DNA of 13,354 nucleotides from Gammaproteobacteria bacterium. GTDB lineage: Bacteria > Pseudomonadota > Gammaproteobacteria > Pseudomonadales > Oleiphilaceae. Below, one piece after another: positions 5,632 to 12,471 of the stretch. Positions within the stretch are counted from its first letter, which is position 1; each line of letters starts with the position of its first letter. The stretch covers positions 1 to 13,354 of the forward strand of contig RFIV01000338.1 of NCBI GenBank assembly GCA_003695085.1. Reading direction: 5' to 3'. The notes beneath the pieces are model-generated. The model saw nothing but the letters and a program-made list of their open reading frames with translations. It had not been told where the DNA came from and made no database searches. A program made the position numbers and the translations under genes.

Positions 5632-8091
5632 TCAAAGCTCCTGTTGGCCGTCGGAAACGGGGTGCTCAAAGACGACGGAGCGAAAGTCACACTGAACTTC
5701 TTCCACCGGTACAGGCCTTGAAAACAGGTACCCCTGTGCCAGCTCCACCCCGCATTGCCTGAGCCGCGCCAACTGTGTGGGCGTTTCCACGCCCTCGGCC
5801 ACGACCTTCTTGTCCAGATCCATGATCAGCCGGGTGATGGATGCGATGATGTGCGCCGCCTCATCGGATTCATCAAGCTCCATGACAAACGAGCGGTCGA
5901 TTTTTACGGTATCAAACGGGAACCGCCGCAGGTAGCTCAGAGAGGAGTACCCGGTACCGAAGTCATCCAATGAAATGGAGGCGCCCAGTGCCCGGAGGTC
6001 ATTGACCATCAGGAAGGCATGATCCTGATCTTCAAGCATGACGCTTTCCGTCACCTCGAACTCAAGGTCACGTGGATGCAGACCGAAGTGCGCTGCGGTT
6101 TCCTGAATAAAATCGATCAGCGACGGATCTCTGAACTGAAGCGGTGACAGGTTGACCGACATGCGCAAATTCGGATTCTGTTGCAGTGTCCGAAGTTTGC
6201 CCAGCGCTTCGCAACTCAGGTAAATGATTTCCCGGCCCAACTCCTGAATCAGACCACTTTCCTCGGCAACCTGGATAAACTGAGCCGGCGAAATCACGCC
6301 CTTTTCAGGGTGGTGCCAGCGAACAAGCGCTTCGAAATCAAAGGCCATTCCCCGTTGCAGGTCCACCTTGGGTTGAAGGTACATGGAGAACTGGTGTTTC
6401 CTCAAGGCTTCATGCAACATGCGCTCAAGATCCAGACGGCGCTTGGCAGACAGGTTCAGTGCTGACGTGAAGAACTGATAGCCACCGCGCGTGCGCTGTT
6501 TGGCTTCAAACAGGGCCAGATCTGCATTCTTGAGCAGTTGTTCGGCGTCCTGACCATCTACCGGGTACAGGGAGATGCCCATGCTCGCGGAGAGCATGAT
6601 TTCCTGCTCGTCAATCACAAAGGGCTTCTTCATCACCTCCTGAATCCGGCCCGCAGCCAGCGAAGCCTGGTGAGCCTGCGTGAGCTCTGTCAGGAGTACA
6701 GCAAACTCGTTGCCCCCCAACCGTGCCAGCATGTCCTGACACATCCCCGAACTGACCCCTCTGAGCGACAAGTGACTGACCAGCATTTCCAGTCGTTCAG
6801 CGACCTGCTTGAGCAGCGCATCGCCCACATGATGACCATGAACATCATTGACATACTTGAACCCATCCAGATCCAGATGAATCAGCGCAATCACATCGGA
6901 ACGCCCGGCGTTTTGACGAATGTACTCGTCGAGCGCGCGGGTGAAGCTCATGCGATTGGGCAAGCCGGTCAGAAGATCAAAGCGTGACAACTGGTTGATC
7001 CGCTCGTAGCTGGAAAGCAATCCGCCAAGCAAATCGTACAGCGCGCGGATGATATCGCCCATTTCATCCTGTCGATCCGTCACACTCTCCGGCAGTGACT
7101 GGGTCTTTCGGAAGTTGTCGATAATCCACGACATGGTGCGTACCGGCTGGAGTACATGTCTTGAAATCAGCACCATCACGAGCACGGCTGCCACGGCCGC
7201 AGTCACCAGCGCGAGCATCAGCAGCGAACGCGCCAAGGGTGAGGTCAGCTCCCGAACATGTTCCACATCCATGACGCCGACCAGAAAGAGGTCGTCCGCC
7301 AGGCGCCGAAATCCACCCCAAAAGGGCTCGTCACCTTCAAACAGGTGAACACGTGTCATGCTGTTTTGCATCACCTTTTTAGCACGTGCCTGATGCACCC
7401 GCGCGCCCGGTTCATCCAGCGTCACGTCCAGCAGGCGTCCGTTCTTGTCAGTCAAATGCAGCACCAGAGGCTGACTGTCGGTCTCCTCCTTCCCTTTCAG
7501 CCAGTCCAGTGACAGCCGTGCCACCGCGACAACATAGCCCCGAAATGCCGGCGGCTGACCGACCGCATCCTGCCCGGGCTGACGGAACATTATCTTGCGC
7601 GCAACCACCAGGTAGATTAGCTTGAGGCGCGTGTCCCGCTGCAGCCACAGCTTCCTCGCAGGAAGACTGGCATAAAGATGCCGCAGCTGCTCAGTGCCCA
7701 GGCGGATCGCCTCTTCGTCATTCTCTGCGGTGATATCGATGCTGCCGGCGTGATCAAGTAATATCAGCTTGTCGAGCTGCGGCTTCACGCTCAGGTGCTG
7801 ATTCAGCAGGGAGACCATTGGCCCGTAAGCCACTGCAAGCCGTGTACTCTCCGGCAATGTGAGGTACCGCTGCGTTAGCATGTGCTGAGCGAGCAGTTCT
7901 ACTGTTCCCTCACTGGTCCGGATCACACCGGTAAACGCCTGCTCGCCCTGCTGAAGCTGCTGTTCAAGCTGCGTCATGAGCAGGTGGGTGCCCGCCTCCC
8001 GAACGTATAACCACGCCGTCCCTCCCACAAGTACCAGGGGCAGCACGATCACTGGCACAAGCGTCCACATCAGTTTGCCTCTGAGAGACAT
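5632..8091 (-). CDS. Membrane HAMP-GGDEF-EAL protein, MbaA-like c-di-GMP phosphodiesterase
   Basis: 819 aa. TM1 is at residues 8-30, followed by a periplasmic sensor of about 250 residues, TM2 at 286-310, a HAMP segment at about 311-365, GGDEF at about 370-540 and EAL at about 555-800. The EAL site looks complete: E587 (FEALVRWHHP), N647 (NLSP), E679, D709/D710 (DDFGTGYSS), K730, E766 and Q786. The GGDEF signature is GGNEF (459-463), which loses the metal-binding acid, and the inhibitory RxxD site reads MCQD. Phosphodiesterase activity is therefore the likely output. Architecture and its place directly after a polyamine-binding protein match Vibrio MbaA (c-di-GMP regulation of biofilm). The ATG abuts the TAA of the upstream gene, with GGAGGG inside that gene's last codons, so translation is coupled. 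Domain calls are secure; MbaA-like function is inferred from context. Confidence 0.93.
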   Translation of the reverse strand: MSLRGKLMWTLVPVIVLPLVLVGGTAWLYVREAGTHLLMTQLEQQLQQGEQAFTGVIRTSEGTVELLAQHMLTQRYLTLPESTRLAVAYGPMVSLLNQHLSVKPQLDKLILLDHAGSIDITAENDEEAIRLGTEQLRHLYASLPARKLWLQRDTRLKLIYLVVARKIMFRQPGQDAVGQPPAFRGYVVAVARLSLDWLKGKEETDSQPLVLHLTDKNGRLLDVTLDEPGARVHQARAKKVMQNSMTRVHLFEGDEPFWGGFRRLADDLFLVGVMDVEHVRELTSPLARSLLMLALVTAAVAAVLVMVLISRHVLQPVRTMSWIIDNFRKTQSLPESVTDRQDEMGDIIRALYDLLGGLLSSYERINQLSRFDLLTGLPNRMSFTRALDEYIRQNAGRSDVIALIHLDLDGFKYVNDVHGHHVGDALLKQVAERLEMLVSHLSLRGVSSGMCQDMLARLGGNEFAVLLTELTQAHQASLAAGRIQEVMKKPFVIDEQEIMLSASMGISLYPVDGQDAEQLLKNADLALFEAKQRTRGGYQFFTSALNLSAKRRLDLERMLHEALRKHQFSMYLQPKVDLQRGMAFDFEALVRWHHPEKGVISPAQFIQVAEESGLIQELGREIIYLSCEALGKLRTLQQNPNLRMSVNLSPLQFRDPSLIDFIQETAAHFGLHPRDLEFEVTESVMLEDQDHAFLMVNDLRALGASISLDDFGTGYSSLSYLRRFPFDTVKIDRSFVMELDESDEAAHIIASITRLIMDLDKKVVAEGVETPTQLARLRQCGVELAQGYLFSRPVPVEEVQCDFRSVVFEHPVSDGQQEL

Positions 8092-9147
8092 TTACCCTCC
8101 CTGATCATTCGTCCTGATTTTGCTGAAATACATCTGGCGCATGCGCATCACTGAGTCAGGCAGGGGCCTGAACATCTCGGAACGTGCCATCACGTCATCC
8201 GGCGGATACACAATGTCGTTGTTGCGCAGCGTGTCGGGCAACAGCGGCAGGGCGTCCCGGTTGGCCGTGGCGAAGGAAAGGTAGGTGCTCAGACGCGCCG
8301 CCACATCCGGTCTCAGCAGGTATTCTACGAACGTTCGGGCGACCTCCGGATGCGGGGCGTCCCGAAACAAGGCAATGGAGTCCAGCCAGAGGTTGGTCCC
8401 CTCTCGCGGCACCACAAAGGCCAGGCGATCATCCTCATCCTGCAGCGTAATGGCGTCGCCATTATAGATCATCGCCATCAGCACCTGCCCCCGGCTCAGG
8501 GCGTTGTGCGCATTGAGTACCGGGTAGCCAAATACCGGACGTGAACGCGCCAGAACTCCGAGCAATTCTGCCGCCTGCTGGTTTTCTTCGTAATCGGTGC
8601 TGTTCAGCGAGAACCCCAGGGCCTTGAGCGCCAGGCCAAACACGTCCTTGACATCATCTGTCAGCATGATCTTGCCCGCTAGCTTATCCCGGGGCCTGAA
8701 CAGCGCCAGCCAGGAGTCAGGTCTGTCCACCCTGTCCTTGCGATAAAGGATGCCCACTGTTCCCCACAGCAAGGGCACGCCCAGACGTTGGTGTTCCGGG
8801 GGCAGGCTCTCGTACCAGCGACTGTCGACATGCTGCCAGTTTTCCATCTCTCCCCAAGGCTGTATCCAGCCCACTGACGCATAGACCGGCAACGTGACGG
8901 ACGAGGTGATCATCAGATCCATGCCCGCCCCCCCGTTGAGTGCCAGCAGATCATCCTTGGTCTGATCACTCTCGTAATGAATCTCCACGACCCGGATACC
9001 GGTCTCCCGATGAAAATCCTCCAGAATGGCGGGGTCCATGTATTGAGCCCAGTTGTAGAGCACCACCTCCTGCTCCGCACTGACCGCGCTGACAGTCGTC
9101 AGCAGAGCCATGATGAAGGCGGCCCTGGCCCATTTTTTCATGCACAT
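8092..9147 (-). CDS. Periplasmic polyamine-binding protein, NspS/PotD-like sensor
   Basis: 351 aa. A Sec signal peptide covers residues 1-24 (KKW, hydrophobic core, AVSA cleavage before EQEVV). The mature protein is a PotD/PotF-type binding protein: YNWAQY (31-36), ETGIRVVEIHYES, LTDDVKDVF (162-170) and TNLWLDS with W254 and D256, equivalents of the PotD residues that grip spermidine (W255, D257). Some pocket positions differ: PotD T35/E36 are A34/Q35 here, and W229 is Y228. No potABC transporter genes adjoin it. It is the first gene of an operon with a membrane GGDEF-EAL protein, as for V. cholerae NspS-MbaA, so a sensory role is more likely than transport. The ATG at 9147 is chosen over the one at 9141 because AAGGA lies 8 nt upstream. 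Ligand not provable from sequence. Confidence 0.9.
   Translation of the reverse strand: MCMKKWARAAFIMALLTTVSAVSAEQEVVLYNWAQYMDPAILEDFHRETGIRVVEIHYESDQTKDDLLALNGGAGMDLMITSSVTLPVYASVGWIQPWGEMENWQHVDSRWYESLPPEHQRLGVPLLWGTVGILYRKDRVDRPDSWLALFRPRDKLAGKIMLTDDVKDVFGLALKALGFSLNSTDYEENQQAAELLGVLARSRPVFGYPVLNAHNALSRGQVLMAMIYNGDAITLQDEDDRLAFVVPREGTNLWLDSIALFRDAPHPEVARTFVEYLLRPDVAARLSTYLSFATANRDALPLLPDTLRNNDIVYPPDDVMARSEMFRPLPDSVMRMRQMYFSKIRTNDQGG
8095..8100 (-). promoter_or_regulatory. Ribosome binding site of the GGDEF-EAL gene inside the upstream gene
   Basis: GGAGGG on the minus strand overlaps the last codons of the binding-protein gene and sits 3-4 nt before the downstream ATG, with stop and start fused as TAAATG. 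The spacing is short, so re-initiation by terminating ribosomes is likely. This would tie the amount of membrane enzyme to that of the sensor. Confidence 0.6.
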
Positions 9148-9216
9148 TGACAGCGTCCTTCTCGTCCCATACTGGCAAGCCTAGCACAGGGATGATGCTT
9201 TGCACGTCCAGCCCTT

Positions 9217-9264
9217 TGTACCGTCCTCAAAAGCCGGATAGACTAGGGGCCGGTACACGCCCCT
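9217..9264. promoter_or_regulatory. Divergent control region with two inverted repeats
   Basis: The 180-bp gap between the binding-protein operon and the DUF349 gene has two inverted repeats. TGTACCG (9217-9223) faces CGGTACA (9251-9257), centres 34 bp apart, and AGGGGC (9245-9250) faces GCCCCT (9259-9264) as a 6-bp stem with an 8-nt loop. A weak plus-strand promoter, TTGTAC (9216-9221) with 17 bp to TAGACT (9239-9244), overlaps the first arm; the AGGGGC hairpin would then lie at the mRNA 5' end, with a T6 run at 9271-9276. I found no convincing minus-strand promoter. The repeats could be regulator sites or chance. Confidence 0.35.
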
Positions 9265-9311
9265 GTGGCGTTTTTTCAGACTGCGCACACCCATTGGTGC
9301 GTTGAGTTATC

Positions 9312-9318
9312 AGGAGGG
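9312..9318 (+). promoter_or_regulatory. Ribosome binding site that sets the DUF349 start
   Basis: AGGAGGG lies 9 nt before the ATG at 9328. The frame is open from a GTG at 9265, but that codon sits directly after a hairpin arm, lacks a purine-rich site, and would add 21 unconserved-looking residues. The 9328 start is much stronger. Confidence 0.75.
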
Positions 9319-9327
9319 AATCCGTCC

Positions 9328-12015
9328 ATGGCCACTCTCATCAAGAAACTGTTTGGCTCGCGAAAGTCCGATACACAAAAGCCCCGGAAGTCGACCGAGA
9401 CGTCCCGAGACACTGCTGCCGACAATCTGCCTGACTGGTCAGACAAGGCGCGCGTCAAGGCTTCGCTGGAAATGCTGGCCTCACTGGAAGACGAGGCTTT
9501 TACACTGTGGCTCGCCGAGCAGTCCGACCTTGAGACCCTGGCCCATGCGCTGACGCTGCCGCATGAAAAGCGTCGAACTCAGGTTCTGGATTATGTGCTT
9601 GGCCAATACACGGCCGACCCGAACCGCTTCCGCGAGGCATTGAGCGCAGCGCTCCAGACCCCTCAGTCTCCACTGGGCAACCTGTTTCGCGCGCTGCCGG
9701 CGGAAGACATGCAAGCCATTCTGGCCGCTCAGCCTGTCGGCCAGCTGCGTACTCTGGCCACGGAGCACCCTTCCGCGATCGTTCGTGAAGCCGCTGCATC
9801 GCTGATTCAGGATACTGACAACCTGGAAGCCCTGGCGCGCCACGCGAAAGGACGGGACAAACGTGTATACCGGATTGCCCGCGAACGATTGCGCGCGCTG
9901 CGGGAGGCGGCAGAAAGTCAGTCGCGCCAGACCGAACAGGCGATGGCGCTGTTGACAGAGATACGTCAGTTGGCAGAAAGCCAGGATGAAAGCCTGTACG
10001 CGGGTCGCCTCAATGCCCTGCAGCAAAAGTGGGCGGCCCTGCCCCGGAAAATACGCGACGCTCATGCGTCCCAATGGGCCGATCTTGAAGCCACCTGTCA
10101 AAAACGTGCTGACGCGATTCGCGCAGCCGAGCAGGCAGAGAAACAGGCAGAACGGGACGAGGTGGAAAAAAAGCACGAGCGCCAGGCCACGCTCGACGTT
10201 TTGGAGCGGACCGTCGAGGAGCTGCGATCACTGAGCAAACCGGATGCAGCGCGCATCGCCGCACTGGATGCGCTGTGCAAGACTCAGGAAACCCGCTGGC
10301 TGGAGGCCAGCCATCACCAGCCTATCGAGAAAGCGGAAAAAGACCGTTATCTGGGCCTGATGGGAACACTCCACCACTATCTGCTGGCCAGTCAGCGACT
10401 GCTGGAGCATGAAGCAGAAATCGAGCGACTGGTTTCCACCACCGATGAAAAGGTTCTCGCGGGACGTGAAAAAGCCCTGCGCAAGATCGCCGAAGACGTA
10501 CGCTGGCCCGGAGACTTCCCCCTGCCCGAGCCCCTGGCAGCCGTCCAGGATGTCATCGGGACCATTGAAACCCGGCGCTCAAAGGCCCTCGAGGATCAGA
10601 AGAAACGTCTGGAGCGAGCCCGTTCTCAACTGGCGGATCTGGCGACCCAGCTCGATGAAGGACACCTGAAAATGGCCCGTCGACTGGCTCGTGACATTGG
10701 CCATCAGCTGGACCTGCTTCCGGAGGCGAAAACTCAGGACCTGCACGCAGAGCTGAATCGACTGACCGGCAAGCTGCGCGAACTGGAAGACTGGAAAGGC
10801 TTTGCCACGCGCCCGAAGCTCGAAGCGCTGATCGAGCGCATGCAACAGCTGGCTGAACAGCCGATGGAACCCCACGACAAGGCACGTGCCATCAAGTCTC
10901 TGCAGCAGGAATGGCGTGAACTGGGCGGATCCTCCGATCAATCCCTGTGGACCGCCTTCAAGGATGCCGCCGAGGCAGCTTATGCGCCTCTCAAGGCATT
11001 TTTTGAAGAGGAGGAAAAGCTCAAGGCCGCCAACCTCGAGCGCCGTCAGGAAATTGTTGAGCAGCTGGAGCTGTTTCTGTCCGAAGCCGACTGGTCTGCA
11101 CCGGACTGGAAGGCCGTGGACAAGGTTAACCGCAAGGCCCGTGAGGAGTGGCGAAAATTCTTCCCGGTAGATCCCCGGGCGGGGCGCAAACTCCAGAAGC
11201 GGTTCAACCAGCTGCTGGGCGAACTGGACACCCGGCTTGACGAAGAGCGTTCCCGCAATGAAGCCATCAAGGCCGATATCGTGGAACGGGCCCGCGCCCT
11301 GATCGACGAACCGGATATTCGTCTGGCAACGCAACAAGCCAAGGCGCTGCAGAAGGAGTGGGAGCAGACAGGCATCACGCACTTCAAGAAAGACCGGGCA
11401 TTGTGGAAACAATTCCGGGCCGCCTGTGATGCCATCTTCGAGCGGCTGGGCGAAAACCGCAAGGCCCAGGAAGCCGAACGGCAAGCATTGCTGGCCAAGG
11501 CCACTGAATGTGTCGCCGCCCTTGAAGCACTGGTCAACGAATCCAACGCAGGGGCTGTGGTGTCAGCCTACTCGAATCTGCGCGACGCGATTGGCGCCAT
11601 GAACCTGAGCGGACAGGACGCCCGTCCCTTGCTCCAGCGATACCAGGCAGCGTGCAAGGCCGTTGACGTCCACCTGAGCGCCCTGAAGTCCCAGGAACAG
11701 CTGAAGCGACTGCAACAGATTGCTTCGGGTGAGCTGAAGGTGACTCCCTTCGCCCATGACAAGGACCGCCCGGTCGAAGATACCCTGCTGCTTCTGGAAA
11801 TTCTCGCCGGCACGGAGTCCCCCGAAACGGAGCGCCCGCGGCGCATGGCGCTGCAGGTCGAACGCCTCAATCAGGGCCTGCACGGTGTGACCCAGGCGGA
11901 TACCCTCGAGCAGTTCGAAAGCCTTCTGGCGGTACTCAGCTCACGGGGTGCACTGGATGAGGTCCGGCAGGCGCGCGTCCAGGCCGCCCTCGAAGCCTTC
12001 GTAAACGCCCGCTGA
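9328..12015 (+). CDS. DUF349 domain-containing coiled-coil protein
   Basis: An 895-aa protein without signal peptide or membrane segment, rich in Glu, Arg, Ala, Leu and Gln. It opens with a basic segment (ATLIKKLFGSRKSDTQK), followed by an alpha-helical part at about 40-200 that resembles HEAT-like repeats. Then come repeated units of a Trp-containing helix pair: QQKWAALP near 234, LQQEWRELG near 527, REEWRKFF near 606 and LQKEWEQTG near 677, each followed by an F/Y-containing helix such as LWTAFKDAAEAAYAPL or LWKQFRAACDAIFERL. This spacing is DUF349. Charged coiled coil links them, for instance around 270-300. Function is not established for the family; a structural or scaffolding role is plausible from architecture only. 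The gene is monocistronic as far as visible, divergent from the NspS/MbaA-like operon and ends 10 bp from the convergent ComFB gene. Confidence 0.88.
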   Translation: MATLIKKLFGSRKSDTQKPRKSTETSRDTAADNLPDWSDKARVKASLEMLASLEDEAFTLWLAEQSDLETLAHALTLPHEKRRTQVLDYVLGQYTADPNRFREALSAALQTPQSPLGNLFRALPAEDMQAILAAQPVGQLRTLATEHPSAIVREAAASLIQDTDNLEALARHAKGRDKRVYRIARERLRALREAAESQSRQTEQAMALLTEIRQLAESQDESLYAGRLNALQQKWAALPRKIRDAHASQWADLEATCQKRADAIRAAEQAEKQAERDEVEKKHERQATLDVLERTVEELRSLSKPDAARIAALDALCKTQETRWLEASHHQPIEKAEKDRYLGLMGTLHHYLLASQRLLEHEAEIERLVSTTDEKVLAGREKALRKIAEDVRWPGDFPLPEPLAAVQDVIGTIETRRSKALEDQKKRLERARSQLADLATQLDEGHLKMARRLARDIGHQLDLLPEAKTQDLHAELNRLTGKLRELEDWKGFATRPKLEALIERMQQLAEQPMEPHDKARAIKSLQQEWRELGGSSDQSLWTAFKDAAEAAYAPLKAFFEEEEKLKAANLERRQEIVEQLELFLSEADWSAPDWKAVDKVNRKAREEWRKFFPVDPRAGRKLQKRFNQLLGELDTRLDEERSRNEAIKADIVERARALIDEPDIRLATQQAKALQKEWEQTGITHFKKDRALWKQFRAACDAIFERLGENRKAQEAERQALLAKATECVAALEALVNESNAGAVVSAYSNLRDAIGAMNLSGQDARPLLQRYQAACKAVDVHLSALKSQEQLKRLQQIASGELKVTPFAHDKDRPVEDTLLLLEILAGTESPETERPRRMALQVERLNQGLHGVTQADTLEQFESLLAVLSSRGALDEVRQARVQAALEAFVNAR

Positions 12016-12025
12016 GGCGCAGCGT

Positions 12026-12322
12026 TCAGCCTTCTTCCGCCGCACCGCTGTCCGAGGCGGTGCGTGCATCTTCCTCTACCCGTGCGATCGCTTCCGCCAC
12101 GGCCAGCTTGACCCGGCTTTTCATCTCCAGATATTCACCGCTGGGCAGATAGAACGCCATATCTACGCCATGCCGGTAATAGCGGGCCGGCAAACTGTTC
12201 AGGGCCACGCAGGCGACATCCGTCAGGAACTCGTCATCGCCTGCATGCTGTACCGCCTGCTGCGCCAGCTCTTCCAGCACCAGTTTCTCGTAATAGTTGG
12301 AAATGTTATCCAGAATGGACAT
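12026..12322 (-). CDS. ComFB family protein
   Basis: 98 aa, soluble. The core at residues 5-60 (NISNYYEKLVLEELAQQAVQ, then FLTDVACVALNSLPARYYRHGVDMAFYLP) matches the late-competence ComFB family, whose hallmark is a cysteine/valine-rich helix followed by ALN.LPPRY. The C-terminus (about 80-98) is acidic and probably disordered. The Bacillus name does not imply a competence role here, and no com or pil genes are nearby. In cyanobacteria, ComFB-type proteins have been described as c-di-GMP receptors, which is relevant because a c-di-GMP enzyme lies 4 kb away. Start: CAGGAG at 12330-12335 is 7 nt before the ATG. The gene converges on the DUF349 gene with a 10-bp gap and is divergent from the thiolase gene. 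Family call good, function open. Confidence 0.82.
   Translation of the reverse strand: MSILDNISNYYEKLVLEELAQQAVQHAGDDEFLTDVACVALNSLPARYYRHGVDMAFYLPSGEYLEMKSRVKLAVAEAIARVEEDARTASDSGAAEEG
12041..12064. other. 8-bp stem-loop at the convergent gene ends
   Basis: CGCACCGC (12041-12048) and GCGGTGCG (12057-12064) form a perfect 8-bp GC-rich stem with an 8-nt loop. It lies in the last codons of the ComFB gene and just past the DUF349 stop. There is no U-run on either side, so it is not a standard intrinsic terminator. It could slow polymerase, protect the DUF349 mRNA 3' end, or be a consequence of the coding sequence. Confidence 0.35.
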
Positions 12323-12374
12323 GTACAGACTCCTGTGAGCACTTGCCAGTTATAGCTGCAAGCTTAGTTCAACC

Positions 12375-12404
12375 TGATCACATTTGTCAGCGGGAATGAT
12401 CACA
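12375..12404. promoter_or_regulatory. Paired TGATCACA repeats upstream of the thiolase
   Basis: TGATCACA occurs at 12375-12382 and again at 12397-12404, exactly 22 bp apart, so both would lie on the same DNA face two helical turns apart. Each contains the palindrome TGATCA. They are in the 149-bp gap between the divergent ComFB and thiolase genes, 68-97 bp before the thiolase ATG. They could bind a regulator of either gene; the identity is unknown. Only half of a CRP-like site (TCACATTT) is present, so CRP is not well supported. Confidence 0.3.
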
Positions 12405-12432
12405 ATCGCCATTCACCCCTGCCACATCGCCC

Positions 12433-12438
12433 TATAGT
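12433..12438 (+). promoter_or_regulatory. Candidate -10 of the thiolase gene
   Basis: TATAGT matches 5 of 6 bases of the -10 consensus and lies 33 bp before the thiolase ATG at 12472. No recognisable -35 is found 16-18 bp upstream, which would fit a promoter that depends on an activator. Confidence 0.4.
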
Positions 12439-12471
12439 GTAGAACGCACACAGAACAAAAAGGGGAACACC

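Noticed and set aside
8092..9147. The binding protein as part of a polyamine ABC transporter
   Set aside because: No permease or ATPase gene is present on either side. The partner in the operon is a c-di-GMP enzyme and the other neighbour is a divergent DUF349 gene. A remote transporter cannot be excluded.
10579..11484. A 301-codon minus-strand frame inside the DUF349 gene
   Set aside because: Its translation is a mirror of Lys/Glu-rich coiled-coil codons with no domain, and it overlaps a complete gene with a strong ribosome site.
12367..12385. CRP site upstream of the thiolase
   Set aside because: The right half TCACATTT is perfect, but the left half at the correct distance reads GTTCA and does not match TGTGA.
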